Origin: CAG-632 sp963626805
GTDB taxonomy: Bacteria > Bacillota > Clostridia > Lachnospirales > Lachnospiraceae
Assembly: GCA_963626805.1 (NCBI GenBank)
Contig: CAVFXS010000023.1
Coordinates: forward strand, 1-64,000
Direction: 5' to 3'
Length of the DNA stretch: 64,000 nt
Shown here: piece by piece, positions 47,612-57,729 of the stretch
Layout: every line of letters starts with the position of its first letter
How positions within the stretch are numbered: the first letter of the stretch is position 1
Translations under genes and position numbers: made by a program
The notes under the pieces: generated by a model
Told to the model about the DNA's origin: nothing
Seen by the model: the letters and a program-made list of their open reading frames with translations, nothing else
The model's database searches: none

Positions 47612-49022
47612 TTGGACGGGAGTTCCGCAATACAGACAGGTTCGATTATACAGATAATCGTGGTATTTATACTTTTGATTTTTTCAGCACTGTTCTCTTC
47701 GGCAGAGACATCTTTGACGACGGTCAGTCTGTATAAGATGAAAGCGTTAGCAGATGAGGGAGATCGCAGGGCTGCAATAGTGCTTGGGCTTATGGAAAAA
47801 CCGGGTAAGGTGTTAAGTACGATATTAATAGGAAATAATATTGTAAATATAACGGCATCTTCCCTGACGACGATATTGGCTGCCAATCTGTTTGGAAATG
47901 CAGTGGTTGGTATAGCAACTGGTATTTTGACTGTGTTGATCCTACTATTTGGTGAGATTACACCGAAAAATCTGGCCACAGTATATAATGAGAAGTTTGC
48001 ATTATTTTATGCAATTCCGATTAAGGTATTATCCATTATTCTGACGCCGGTTATCTGGCTGTTGGATAAAATGTGCAATTTTATCTACTGGATCCTTCGC
48101 GTGGATAAGAGTGCGATGAATAAGCAGATGACAGAATCAGAGTTACGTACCATTGTGAATGCCAGTCATGAAGATGGAGTGATCGAAGGAGAAGAGAAGG
48201 ACATGATCACCAATGTGGTGGACTTTGGCGATTCTATTGCAAAGGAAGTCATGATTCCCCGAACTGACATTACTATGGCATCTGTAGATGCATCCTATGA
48301 AGAAATTCTTGGGCTCTTTATGGAGGAGCAGTTCAGCCGGCTGCCGATTTATGAGGAGAACAAAGAAAACATTATAGGTATTCTTCATATGAAGGATCTG
48401 TTTTTCTATCGGGAGGTAGAGGCAGCGGAGAAGCGACCGTTTCAGATCCATGCGATCATGCGGGAACCTTATTATACGTATGAATATCAGAAGACATCAA
48501 ACATCATGGATGAGATGCGGAAGAACTCGGTTTCTATTACAATCGTTTTAGATGAATATGGTACGGCTGCCGGTATGATCACCCTGGAGNNNNNNNNNNG
48601 GCACGAGCGGCCTTGTGACGATGGAGGATCTTCTGGAGGAGATTGTAGGTGAGATACGGGATGAATATGATGAGTATGAAAAAGAAATTATTAAACAGGT
48701 GGGCGAGAACCGGTACGAGGTAGATGGTGCTGCCAAGATTGCGGATCTGAATGACGCACTGGATCTGAAGTTGGAATCGGAGAATTATGATTCTGTAGGC
48801 GGCTATGTGATCGAACTGCTGGATCATCTGCCGAAGGTTGGAGAAGCTGTTCGAGAGCAGAATGTGGAGTTTGAGGTTCTGGAAGCGGATAAGACGAGAG
48901 TAGAGCGGGTACGTGTGACACTTTTGAAACCGGAAGAGACCGAATATGACATGGATAAGTCTGGAAATAAAATAGAAAACAAGACAAGCGAAGATGAAAG
49001 AGAAGAAAGGGTATCAAGATGA
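47612..49022 (+). CDS. CNNM/CorC (hemolysin C) family transporter, interrupted by an assembly gap
   Basis: Translation starts at TTG 47612 (AGGGGATG upstream). The first part has three to four helices of the CNNM domain (LLIFSALFSSAETSLTTVSL, TILIGNNIVNI, GEITPKNLAT) and two CBS domains (VMIPRTDITMAS, SRLPIYEENKENIIGILHMK). After the 10 N at 48590-48599 the sequence continues in another frame with EDLLEEIVGEIRDEYD and the CorC_HlyC transporter-associated domain. The last coding residues before the gap (GTAAGMITLE) and the first after it (GTSGLVTME) both encode the same position of the family. Probably a magnesium/cation transporter. It overlaps the ABC-F gene by four bases. Confidence 0.85.
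48590..48599. other. assembly gap (10 N)
   Basis: Ten N separate two contigs. The reading frame changes across it, and the two sides encode overlapping, not consecutive, parts of the transporter; the true sequence may need no insertion. Confidence 0.95.
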
Positions 49023-50656
49023 TAAGTGCAGTAAATGTAACTCTGAGACTTGGAAAAAAGGCATTATTTGAGGATGTTAATATCAAGTTCACACCGGGAA
49101 ACTGTTATGGACTGATTGGCGCAAACGGAGCCGGAAAATCAACCTTCCTGAGGATATTGTCCGGAGAACTGGAACCGACCAAGGGTGAGATTATCATGGA
49201 TCCGGGTGAACGTTTATCTATATTAAAACAGGATCATTTCCAGTATGATGCATATCCGGTTCTGGATACAGTCATTATGGGCAATCAGAGATTGTATGAG
49301 ATCATGAAGGAAAAAGAGGCAATTTATGCCAAGGAAGACTTCACGGATGAAGATGGTGTAAAGGCTGCAGAGCTGGAAGGCGAGTTTGCTAATATGAATG
49401 GCTGGGAAGCAGAATCCGATGCGGCTACCCTTTTGAATGGACTTGGTATTGAAGCTGAGTTGCATTACAAGCAGATGAGCGAGCTGGCACCTGCAATGAA
49501 AGTAAAGGTACTGCTGGCACAGGCATTGTTTGGAAATCCGGATGTTCTTCTTCTGGATGAGCCTACTAACCACCTGGATCTGGATGCAATTGCATGGTTG
49601 GAAGAGTTTTTGATTAATTTTGATAATACAGTCATTGTTGTGTCCCATGACCGTTATTTCTTAAATAAAGTATGTACGCATACCGCAGATGTGGATTATG
49701 GCAAGATTCAGCTCTATGCCGGCAACTATGATTTCTGGTATGAGTCCAGCCAGCTGATGATCAAGCAGCAGAAGGAAGCGAATAAGAAAAAAGAAGAGAA
49801 GATCAAGGAATTACAGGAGTTTATTCAGCGATTCTCTGCTAATGCTTCCAAGTCCAAGCAGGCAACCTCCAGAAAACGTGCATTGGAGAAGATTGAGCTG
49901 GATGATATCCGCCCTTCCAGCCGGAAATATCCTTATATTGATTTCAGACCGAACCGTGAGATCGGAAATGAAGTGCTGACGGTTGAGAAAATGTCCAAGA
50001 CGATTGACGGTGTAAAGGTACTTGATAATATCTCCTTCACGATCAATAAGGGGGACAAGGTGGCATTTGTAGGACCGAATACAATTGCAACCACCACACT
50101 CTTCCAGATTCTGGCCGGGGAGATGGAACCGGATGAAGGAAATTACAAATGGGGTGTTACTACCTCACAGGGGTATTTCCCGAAGGACTTTACAAAGGAA
50201 TTTGACAATGACTATATTATCGTTGATTGGCTGACCCAGTATTCGGAGGAAAAGGACGCAACCTATGTACGTGGATTTCTCGGAAGAATGCTGTTTGCCG
50301 GTGAGGATGGCGTGAAGAAGGTAAAGGTGCTTTCCGGTGGTGAAAAGGTGCGCTGTCTTTTGTCAAAGCTTATGATCATGGGATCCAATGTTCTGATCAT
50401 GGATGAACCTACCAACCACCTGGATATGGAGTCGATCACCGCTCTGAATAATGGTATGATGAAATTTCCGGGCGTGATCCTGTTCTCGTCTCAGGATCAT
50501 CAGCTGCTCCAGACAACTGCAAACCGTATCATGGAGCTGACGAATACCGGATTGATCGATAAGCAGACCACATATGATGAATATCTGGCGAATGATGAAC
50601 TTGCAAGAAAACGTCAGGTTATGAACATGGCAGTTACGGACGAAGCAGAAGAATAA
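49019..50656 (+). CDS. ABC-F family ATPase (YbiT-like) with one degenerate ATP site
   Basis: The 545-aa cytoplasmic protein has two ABC domains joined by a charged linker (about 240-290) and no membrane part, as in ABC-F translation factors. NBD1: Walker A GANGAGKST, Walker B LLLDEPTNHLD; its signature is degenerate (SELAPAMKVKVLL), as in YbiT relatives. NBD2: signature LSGGEKVR and Walker B LIMDEPTNHLD are intact, but Walker A reads GPNTIATTT, without the catalytic Lys (Thr358). The four-base overlap with the transporter gene suggests coupling. Confidence 0.9.
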   Translation: MISAVNVTLRLGKKALFEDVNIKFTPGNCYGLIGANGAGKSTFLRILSGELEPTKGEIIMDPGERLSILKQDHFQYDAYPVLDTVIMGNQRLYEIMKEKEAIYAKEDFTDEDGVKAAELEGEFANMNGWEAESDAATLLNGLGIEAELHYKQMSELAPAMKVKVLLAQALFGNPDVLLLDEPTNHLDLDAIAWLEEFLINFDNTVIVVSHDRYFLNKVCTHTADVDYGKIQLYAGNYDFWYESSQLMIKQQKEANKKKEEKIKELQEFIQRFSANASKSKQATSRKRALEKIELDDIRPSSRKYPYIDFRPNREIGNEVLTVEKMSKTIDGVKVLDNISFTINKGDKVAFVGPNTIATTTLFQILAGEMEPDEGNYKWGVTTSQGYFPKDFTKEFDNDYIIVDWLTQYSEEKDATYVRGFLGRMLFAGEDGVKKVKVLSGGEKVRCLLSKLMIMGSNVLIMDEPTNHLDMESITALNNGMMKFPGVILFSSQDHQLLQTTANRIMELTNTGLIDKQTTYDEYLANDELARKRQVMNMAVTDEAEE

Positions 50657-50681
50657 TCTTATAGTAAAAATGAACAAAAAG

Positions 50682-50712
50682 AGGAATCGGAGAAATGCCG
50701 ATTCCTTTTTTG
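50682..50712 (+). terminator. terminator of the ABC-F gene
   Basis: AGGAATCGG (50682-50690) pairs with CCGATTCCT (50698-50706), followed by a run of T. Confidence 0.85.
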
Positions 50713-51097
50713 TAAAAAAAACGTTGTGCAATATATATGACGAAAAAAAGAAAAATTAGAAATTGATTAATAAAAATGCACAAAAAACCTTTTGTAACAA
50801 ATCTGAAACAGTTTTGAAAATGAAATGATACAGGAGTGAGAGAAACGATATAAAAAGACCAAAATGATCATGCAATTCAGATAATAAAGGTATAAATGTA
50901 AATAAAGTTGCACACTAACGTTAAAAAAATAGATGATAGAAACAAAAAACAAAAAAGTGAGTAAATTATCCGACTGCTGAAAACAATAGTTGCTGAAAAA
51001 TGGACAAAAAAAGCAGAAATATGGTAAAAAAAGCAGAGGGCTTCTCTCAAAAAAACGGATAAAATGTGCAATGAACCTAAAAAAAGCAAAAAAGCAC

Positions 51098-51126
51098 TTG
51101 ATATATTAGGCACTTTGTCCTATAAT
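51098..51126 (+). promoter_or_regulatory. strong promoter of the sugar ABC importer operon
   Basis: TTGATA (51098-51103) and TATAAT (51121-51126) are 17 bases apart. The predicted start near 51133 leaves a leader of about 150 bases. Confidence 0.8.
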
Positions 51127-51282
51127 AACAAATGTAAGTTGCAGAGGGCAACAATATCACGAAGTCCAAGTAGGTACATACGACTTAGACGAGGGTACAT
51201 ATAATTACATATGGTAGACGAGTTTAAGTCACGATGAGCCTCAAGGATTAACACACACACATTTTTAAAGGAGGGTTTTTTC

Positions 51283-52695
51283 GTGAAAAAATTCAAGAAA
51301 GTTTTAGCCTTATCTTTAGCAGCAGCTATGGGATTATCTTTATGCGCATGTGGCAGCGATGCTAGCACAACTACAGCATCAACAGATAATGGCTCAAGTG
51401 AAGCAGCTTCTACAGAAGATGGCGCAGCAAGCACTGGTGACACATTCAACATCTATGTATGGAATGATGAGTTCCCTAAGATCATGGCTAACTACATGCC
51501 AGGTTATACCGCTGATGATGATTTCCAGGGTGGTGTAATGGATGACGGTACACGTATCGAGTTCATCACAAACGCATCTACTGATATGTTATATCAGACA
51601 GAGCTGGACAAGGCTTTAACAGGCGGCGCTCAGGTTGATATGTTCTTAGTAGAAGCTGACTATGCTACCAAGTATACTTCTGCAGATGCAGGTGTTGCTA
51701 TGGATATTAAGGACTTAGGTTTCACAGATGATGATCTGTCTAACATGTATGAGTATGCTAAGAACATCGTAACAGATACAAACGGTGTTACAAGAGGTGT
51801 TTCATGGCAGTGTGCTCCAGGTTTCTTTGCTTACAGAAAAGATATCGCACAGGAAGTTTTAGGTGTTTCTGATTCAGCTGATGTTCAGGCACTTATTAAG
51901 GACTGGGATGGATTCAATGATGTAGCTAAGAAGATGGCTGATGCTGGATACTACATGGTATCTGACTACACAGAGGGTTCTCGTGTTTACAATGCATCAC
52001 GTTCAAGCGCTTGGGTAACAGACGGTGTTGTTACAGTTCCAGCTGAGGTTGATACATGGGCTGATCAGGCTAAGGAATGGTATGACAACGGCGAAATGCA
52101 CGGCGGTAACAACTTCGATGGTACCGGTAACTGGGGTGCTGACATGGCAGAAGATGGTAAGGTATTTGGTTACTTCGCATGTACATGGTACCTGAACTTC
52201 TCAATGAAGCCAAACGTAACAACTGAGCCTACATCAGAAGACTACAAGTGGTCTATCTGCCAGGGTCCAGACGGATGGTACTGGGGTGGTACATGGATGT
52301 GTGCTAGCACAACATGTTCTAACACCGAGCTGGCTTACAACATTATGCACACATTAACATGTGATGTAGATGTTATGAAGACAATGGCTGAGAAGGAATT
52401 AAACTTCGCAAACAACAAGCAGGCTATGGAAGAGTATGCTAAGGAATTCACAGGATCTGACACATTTGATTGGTTAGACCTTGGTGATGAGAACTACTTC
52501 TCAATGATGGTTGAATTCGCTGATGCTATCAATGTAGATGTTACAAAGATGACTCAGTATGATCAGATCATCGAGACATATCAGTCAAACATTGCTGAGT
52601 GGTTCAATGGTACAGTAGCTGATAAGGATACTGCACTTGATAACTTCTATACAGCAGTAACTGAGAAGTATCAGGAATTATCAAAGCCAGAATAA
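51283..52695 (+). CDS. sugar ABC transporter substrate-binding lipoprotein
   Basis: The 470-aa protein starts at GTG 51283 behind AAAGGAGGG. The signal peptide ends with the lipobox SLCACG (Cys23 area), followed by a Ser/Thr/Ala-rich linker. The mature part is a family-1 solute-binding protein with many tryptophans (WNDEFPKIMANYMPGY, YGWYWGGTWM-like), fitting carbohydrate stacking. Codon use is strongly biased to GCT, ACA and AAC and differs from its neighbours, as expected for a very abundant protein. The two permeases follow; no ATPase gene is adjacent, so a shared MsmK-type ATPase is likely. Confidence 0.94.
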   Translation: MKKFKKVLALSLAAAMGLSLCACGSDASTTTASTDNGSSEAASTEDGAASTGDTFNIYVWNDEFPKIMANYMPGYTADDDFQGGVMDDGTRIEFITNASTDMLYQTELDKALTGGAQVDMFLVEADYATKYTSADAGVAMDIKDLGFTDDDLSNMYEYAKNIVTDTNGVTRGVSWQCAPGFFAYRKDIAQEVLGVSDSADVQALIKDWDGFNDVAKKMADAGYYMVSDYTEGSRVYNASRSSAWVTDGVVTVPAEVDTWADQAKEWYDNGEMHGGNNFDGTGNWGADMAEDGKVFGYFACTWYLNFSMKPNVTTEPTSEDYKWSICQGPDGWYWGGTWMCASTTCSNTELAYNIMHTLTCDVDVMKTMAEKELNFANNKQAMEEYAKEFTGSDTFDWLDLGDENYFSMMVEFADAINVDVTKMTQYDQIIETYQSNIAEWFNGTVADKDTALDNFYTAVTEKYQELSKPE

Positions 52696-52733
52696 ATTGA
52701 ATAATTTTCAGGTGATGATATAAAATGCTCAGA

Positions 52734-52766
52734 AACGTGCCTGTCTTTAAGGCAGGCACGTTTTTT
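52734..52766 (+). terminator. intra-operon terminator/attenuator between binding protein and permease
   Basis: AACGTGCCTG (52734-52743) pairs with CAGGCACGTT (52753-52762) and is followed by TTTTTT. It lies after the binding protein gene, so most transcripts would stop here and give more binding protein than permease. Confidence 0.8.
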
Positions 52767-52808
52767 GACGCTAATTTAGCAAAAATATATAGTGAGGTGA
52801 GAAATAAT

Positions 52809-53714
52809 ATGGCAGCAGCTAAGAAAAGTAAAGTTGTTAGTTATACCAAATGGGGCTACATATTTCTGATACCTTTCTTTCTCGTATATTGCATTTTCTC
52901 ATTAGTTCCATTGATTAATACAATTTATCGGAGCTTCTTTGAAATGTATTTGTCGGGTCTGAGTCAGATTGGTCCTAACTTTGTTGGATTTGAGAATTAT
53001 GCGTACATATTTAGTGGCGATTTGCCGAAGTATTTCGCAAACACTATGATCATGTGGATTATCGGTTTTATACCACAGATTTTAGTTTCTTTATTACTTG
53101 GTGTCTGGTTTGCAGATACACAGATTCGCTTAAGGGGCGAGCAGTTCTTTAAGACTGTTATTTATCTGCCAAACGTAATTATGGCGGCTGCATTTTCCAT
53201 GTTGTTCTATTCTATTTTTGGAACAAGTGGAGCTGTAAATGCAATCATCCATATGTTTGGTGGTGAAACATTTAATTTTTTTGAGTCCGTATGGGGTGTT
53301 CGTGGACTGGTTGGTCTGATGAACTTCCTGATGTGGTTCGGTAATACGACCATTATGTTAATGGCAGGTATCATGGGCATTGATACTTCCCTGTTTGAAG
53401 CGGCGAATGTAGATGGTGCAAGTTCTATGCAAGTGTTTACCAAGATTACAATGCCGTTGTTAAAGCCTATTTTTATTTATACATTTGTAACATCTATGAT
53501 AGGTGGTTTGCAGATGTTTGATGTGCCACAGATTTTAACACAGGGTCTTGGTACACCAAATCGTACTTCAATGACAATGATTATGTGGTTAAATCAGTTC
53601 CTTGGTCAGAGAAACTACGGACGTGCCGGTGCGGTTTCCGTTATCCTGTTCATAGTTACGGGTATTTTGAGTTATATTGTATTCCGTATCCAGTCCAAGG
53701 GCGATGAATATTAG
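52809..53714 (+). CDS. sugar ABC transporter permease (MalF type)
   Basis: The 301-aa membrane protein has six helices and the permease EAA loop (EAANVDGASSMQVFTKITMPLLKP). ATG 52809 with GAGGTGAG upstream is chosen over an earlier in-frame ATG at 52725, which overlaps the attenuator hairpin. It pairs with the second permease and the binding protein. Confidence 0.94.
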   Translation: MAAAKKSKVVSYTKWGYIFLIPFFLVYCIFSLVPLINTIYRSFFEMYLSGLSQIGPNFVGFENYAYIFSGDLPKYFANTMIMWIIGFIPQILVSLLLGVWFADTQIRLRGEQFFKTVIYLPNVIMAAAFSMLFYSIFGTSGAVNAIIHMFGGETFNFFESVWGVRGLVGLMNFLMWFGNTTIMLMAGIMGIDTSLFEAANVDGASSMQVFTKITMPLLKPIFIYTFVTSMIGGLQMFDVPQILTQGLGTPNRTSMTMIMWLNQFLGQRNYGRAGAVSVILFIVTGILSYIVFRIQSKGDEY

Positions 53715-53731
53715 AAGGGAGGAGCAGAAAA

Positions 53732-54607
53732 ATGGCCGATAAAAATGCAGAAAAGAGCTATCATGCACAGGTAGCACGTAAAAAAGTAATTCGTTATATT
53801 GTATTGGTATTTTTAGCTATCATCTGTCTGTTCCCGTTCTATGTATTGATTATCAATTCAACACATTTTACAGATCAGATACAGTCTGGTAAGCTGTTAT
53901 TATTACCAGGCACATATTTTGCTAAAAACTTTGTAAACACAATGCAGGATGGTACGATTCCATTGTTTAGATCATTGCTGAATTCCATTTTGATTGCAAT
54001 TGGATGTGCAGTATGTACAACATACTTCTCAGCATTGACCGCATATGCAGTACATGCATATGACTTCCCGGGAAGAAAGGCAATCATGACATTCATTCTC
54101 GCGGTTATGATGGTTCCTACTCAGGTTACAGCCCTTGGTTTCTATGACTTGATGGATACCTTTGGATTGTTGAATAACTATATTCCGTTGATCGTTCCTA
54201 CGATTGCAGCACCGGTTGTATACTTCTTCATGTTACAGTACATGCAGGGTGCGTTGCCGGTGGAAATTGTTGAGGCTGCGCGTATCGATGGTTCGAACGA
54301 GTTCAAGACATTTAATGCAATCGTGCTTCCGATTATGAAGCCAGCTATTGCCGTTCAGGCAATTTTCGCATTTGTAACGAGCTGGAATAATTACTTCACT
54401 CCAAACCTGATTATTTCTAGTAATCGTACAGAATTGTATACATTACCTATCGTTATTGCAACATTAAGAAATGCAAACTTCTTATCATTTGACTTAGGTA
54501 AGATTTACATGGCAATGTTTATTGCGATTATCCCTGTTGTTATCATTTATCTGATTCTTTCAAGATACATTATTCAGGGTGTTGCCGTAGGTTCTGTTAA
54601 GGGTTAA
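53732..54607 (+). CDS. sugar ABC transporter permease (MalG type)
   Basis: The 291-aa protein has six helices and the EAA motif EAARIDGSNEFKTFNAIVLPIMKP. ATG 53732 has GGGAGGAG upstream and lies 17 bases after the first permease. It completes the translocation pathway of the importer. A strong terminator at 54651 closes the operon. Confidence 0.94.
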   Translation: MADKNAEKSYHAQVARKKVIRYIVLVFLAIICLFPFYVLIINSTHFTDQIQSGKLLLLPGTYFAKNFVNTMQDGTIPLFRSLLNSILIAIGCAVCTTYFSALTAYAVHAYDFPGRKAIMTFILAVMMVPTQVTALGFYDLMDTFGLLNNYIPLIVPTIAAPVVYFFMLQYMQGALPVEIVEAARIDGSNEFKTFNAIVLPIMKPAIAVQAIFAFVTSWNNYFTPNLIISSNRTELYTLPIVIATLRNANFLSFDLGKIYMAMFIAIIPVVIIYLILSRYIIQGVAVGSVKG

Positions 54608-54650
54608 TATATTGACCAAAGACCAAAAATTACATATTATTTTTCACGGG

Positions 54651-54680
54651 AGAGCAGGCAGTTTATGCCTGCTCTTTTGT
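54651..54680 (+). terminator. terminator of the sugar ABC operon
   Basis: AGAGCAGGCA (54651-54660) pairs perfectly with TGCCTGCTCT (54666-54675) around GTTTA, followed by TTTGTG. Confidence 0.85.
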
Positions 54681-54804
54681 GATTTTAAAATAAAAAAAGG
54701 AAAATAAAAAAAAGTGTAGAATATTTATAATAGGCTGAGAAATTTGAAGAATATCAGATGTTTGAATAGAAATTCGAAGAATACGGGAAGGAGGCATCTG
54801 ACTT

Positions 54805-55899
54805 GTGACAATTCGTGAGAAACAGGAACAATGGGAACATAAATATCTAAGCTGTTATGCGTCATTGAGCAGTGAATCCCGTGGCAGGGATGTGGAAGAG
54901 CCTCAATGTGATTTAAGGTCGATTTATCAGAGAGACCGTGACAGGATCATCCATTCTAAATCATTTCGCAGATTAAAGGATAAAACACAGGTATTTCTGT
55001 CGCCGGAGGGCGATCATTATCGAACCAGACTGACACATACACTAGAGGTCGCACAGAATGCCAGAACGATTGCCAGAGCACTGCGATTAAATGAAGATTT
55101 AACGGAAGCAATTGCACTCGGGCATGATCTGGGGCATACACCATTCGGACATGCCGGTGAGCGTGCGTTAAGTGCCGCTCTATGGGATTTGCTTGAGATT
55201 CAGTTGTCAGATGATGGATTAAAGGATACAGAGGAGTATCGGCAGAAACTGTTCCTGCCAAATGGAGGACCACGGGCAATGTTTCATCATAATGAGCAGA
55301 GCATCCGTGTGGTAGAGAAACTGGAGAAAAAGGGACAGGGACTGAACCTGACCTGGGAAGTCCGGGATGGAATTCTGAATCACCGTTCCAGCTGTATACC
55401 ATCCACGATGGAGGGAAAAGTAGTAAGATTCGCAGATAAGATTGCATATATTAATCATGATATTGACGATGCAATGCGTGCGGGGATCATTTCAGAAGAA
55501 GATCTTCCACAGGAATGCACAGAGGTTCTGGGGCATACGACCAGAGACCGGATCAATTCCATGATTCATGATATTGTCCGAAACAGTGAAGGAGAACCGG
55601 TGATCATGATGTCAGAACGGATTGAGACTGCAATGAAGGAGTTACGGGAGTATATGTTTCAGAATGTATATTTTAATCCGAGGGCAAAGGGGGAAGAGGT
55701 TCGGGCAGAGTCGATGATTCGACAGTTATTCTGGCATTATTATGAGAATGCGAAGGAGCTTCCGGAGGAATATCTGCAGATGATACAGGAAGGTGAGCGG
55801 ACAGAGGTTGTGGTCTGTGATTATATTGCCGGCATGACGGATTCCTATGCAGTTCATACGTTTGAAGACATTTTTGTTCCGAAAGCATGGCGCGGATAA
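54805..55899 (+). CDS. dgt: dGTP triphosphohydrolase (dGTPase, HD domain)
   Basis: The 364-aa protein starts at GTG 54805 behind AAGGAGG. It has the HD metal set: RLTHTLEVAQNARTIARAL, LGHDLGHTPFGHAGE and the later NHRSSC and DKIAYINHDIDD. dGTPases split dGTP to deoxyguanosine and triphosphate and affect dNTP pools. The stop is 10 bases before dnaG, so it heads the macromolecular synthesis cluster. Confidence 0.94.
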   Translation: MTIREKQEQWEHKYLSCYASLSSESRGRDVEEPQCDLRSIYQRDRDRIIHSKSFRRLKDKTQVFLSPEGDHYRTRLTHTLEVAQNARTIARALRLNEDLTEAIALGHDLGHTPFGHAGERALSAALWDLLEIQLSDDGLKDTEEYRQKLFLPNGGPRAMFHHNEQSIRVVEKLEKKGQGLNLTWEVRDGILNHRSSCIPSTMEGKVVRFADKIAYINHDIDDAMRAGIISEEDLPQECTEVLGHTTRDRINSMIHDIVRNSEGEPVIMMSERIETAMKELREYMFQNVYFNPRAKGEEVRAESMIRQLFWHYYENAKELPEEYLQMIQEGERTEVVVCDYIAGMTDSYAVHTFEDIFVPKAWRG

Positions 55900-55909
55900 G
55901 GAGGAAGCT

Positions 55910-57697
55910 ATGTTTTACTCAGAAGATCTGATAGAAGAGGTGCGATCCAGAAATGATATTGTAGATGTGATCAACTCTTATGTCAGTTTAAAGAAAAAAG
56001 GAAATACATATACGGCATGCTGCCCGTTCCATAATGAGAAGACACCGTCCTTTCATGTGAGCCGGGATAAGCAGCTATATCATTGCTTCGGTTGTGGAGC
56101 GGCCGGAACGGTCTATACATTTCTGCAACAGTATGAGAATTATACATTCCCGGAGGCGGTGGAGTTTCTGGCAGACCGGGTCGGTGTGGCACTTCCGAAG
56201 CGGGAGATGACCGAGCGGGAGCGGATGGAGGCGGACTATAACAGTGCCTTACGGGAAGTCAATAAGATGGCGGCCGGATATTTCTACTATGCCCTGCGTA
56301 TGAAGGATGGCGAACCGGCAAGAAACTATCTGACCGACCGAGGGCTGTCGGAGGATACGATCCGGAATTTCGGATTGGGCTATTCACGGATGTATCGGGA
56401 TGATCTTTATAAATATCTGAAACAGAAGGGATACTCGGATGAACTGTTAAAGGATTCCGGTCTGGTGCGGTTTGATGAAAAGCATGGTGCCAGTGATGTG
56501 TTTTGGAACCGGGTCATGTTTCCGATCATGGATCTGAACGGAAAGGTGATCGGCTTTGGCGGACGTGTAATGGGTGATGGATTGCCGAAGTACGTGAATT
56601 CACAGGAAACCAGGATTTATGAGAAACGGAGACATCTGTACGGATTCCATCTGGCAAGGCGGTCAAAGCGGGAAGGCTATATCCTCTGTGAGGGTTACAT
56701 GGATGTCATTTCCATGCATCAGGCAGGCTTTGATAATGCGATAGCCTCGCTGGGAACGGCATTTACCATCCAACAGGCAATGCTGCTCAAGCGTTATACC
56801 GATAAGGTATATTTGGCATACGACAGTGACGGTGCCGGTGTGAATGCAGCACAGAAGGCGATTCCAATCCTGCGGGAGGTCGGTATTTCAGTCAGGGTGA
56901 TCAATATGCAGCCATATAAAGATCCGGATGAGTTTATGAAGAATCTGGGGGCTGAGGAGTTTGAAAAGCGGATCGCACAGGCAGAGAGCGGTCTGATGTT
57001 TCAGGTGCGGATTGCTGCCGGAAATTATAATCAGCAGGATCCGGAGGGACGGACGCAGTTCCAGCAGGAAGTGGTGAAGCTGGTTTCTGTGTTGAAGGAT
57101 CCATTAGAGCGGGACAATTATATTGCAGCAATTGCCAATCAATATTTTATTGATAAAAAGAAGCTGACAGATTCTGTGAACCGGTATGGAAAATACCAGA
57201 TAGAACGGAATCAGTATCAGGAGGCGGTTCAGGCGGAAACACCGCAGGATACCAGAAGGCGGGAACGGATGGAGGAACGCAGGCAACAGCCGCAGAAGCT
57301 ACTGCTGACCTGGCTTGTGAATTATCCGACACAGCTGTTTCCGCAGTTGAGGGAAAAGATCACACCGGAGGACTTTGTGGATGAACCGTATCACCGGCTG
57401 GCAATGCAGCTGTTTGAGCAATATGAGACGACCGGAGCGGTTAATCCGGCATTGCTGATCAATCAGTATGAGGATATGGAGGAACAGATGCGTGTGGCTT
57501 CTGTATTGCAGACGACTCTGCAGATGGAGCCATCACCGGAGGACAATTCTCTGGTAATTACCGAAATTGTGCAGAAGGTAAAGGAAGAGAGTATTAAAAA
57601 CCAGCTGGCACATTTACAGGATTACAGTAAACTACAGGATTTAATCTGCCAAAGAGGACAGATTCCGAATTGGAATATTTCTCTGGAGTGCGGTTAA
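55910..57697 (+). CDS. dnaG: DNA primase
   Basis: The 595-aa primase has the CHC2 zinc domain (CCPFHNEKTPSFH and CFGCGAAG), the catalytic core with the TOPRIM acidic residues (ILCEGYMDVIS, YDSDGAG) and a C-terminal helicase-binding domain. ATG 55910 is chosen, with AAGGAGG upstream; the longer open frame overlaps dgt. rpoD follows; the order dnaG-rpoD is the usual one in Firmicutes. Confidence 0.97.
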   Translation: MFYSEDLIEEVRSRNDIVDVINSYVSLKKKGNTYTACCPFHNEKTPSFHVSRDKQLYHCFGCGAAGTVYTFLQQYENYTFPEAVEFLADRVGVALPKREMTERERMEADYNSALREVNKMAAGYFYYALRMKDGEPARNYLTDRGLSEDTIRNFGLGYSRMYRDDLYKYLKQKGYSDELLKDSGLVRFDEKHGASDVFWNRVMFPIMDLNGKVIGFGGRVMGDGLPKYVNSQETRIYEKRRHLYGFHLARRSKREGYILCEGYMDVISMHQAGFDNAIASLGTAFTIQQAMLLKRYTDKVYLAYDSDGAGVNAAQKAIPILREVGISVRVINMQPYKDPDEFMKNLGAEEFEKRIAQAESGLMFQVRIAAGNYNQQDPEGRTQFQQEVVKLVSVLKDPLERDNYIAAIANQYFIDKKKLTDSVNRYGKYQIERNQYQEAVQAETPQDTRRRERMEERRQQPQKLLLTWLVNYPTQLFPQLREKITPEDFVDEPYHRLAMQLFEQYETTGAVNPALLINQYEDMEEQMRVASVLQTTLQMEPSPEDNSLVITEIVQKVKEESIKNQLAHLQDYSKLQDLICQRGQIPNWNISLECG

Positions 57698-57729
57698 AAT
57701 ATCATTATGAAACGGAAGGATGGAAAACC

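Larger units (their letters stand above)
50657..51282. other. 626-base A-rich intergenic region before the sugar ABC operon
   Basis: It contains the ABC-F terminator (50682-50712), then about 380 bases of very A-rich sequence with no gene that I can support, and the promoter and 150-base leader of the sugar-binding protein gene. In the leader (51133-51265) CGACTTAGAC and GTTTAAGTC-like segments could fold, but no known riboswitch is seen. Confidence 0.6.

Noticed and set aside
50090..50092. ABC-F gene as a pseudogene because of the Walker A change
   Set aside because: The frame is intact over 545 codons and the other motifs are conserved, so a specialised site is more likely than decay.
51133..51282. 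Riboswitch in the sugar ABC operon leader
   Set aside because: Some pairing is possible but no known class motif; only an ordinary leader can be supported.
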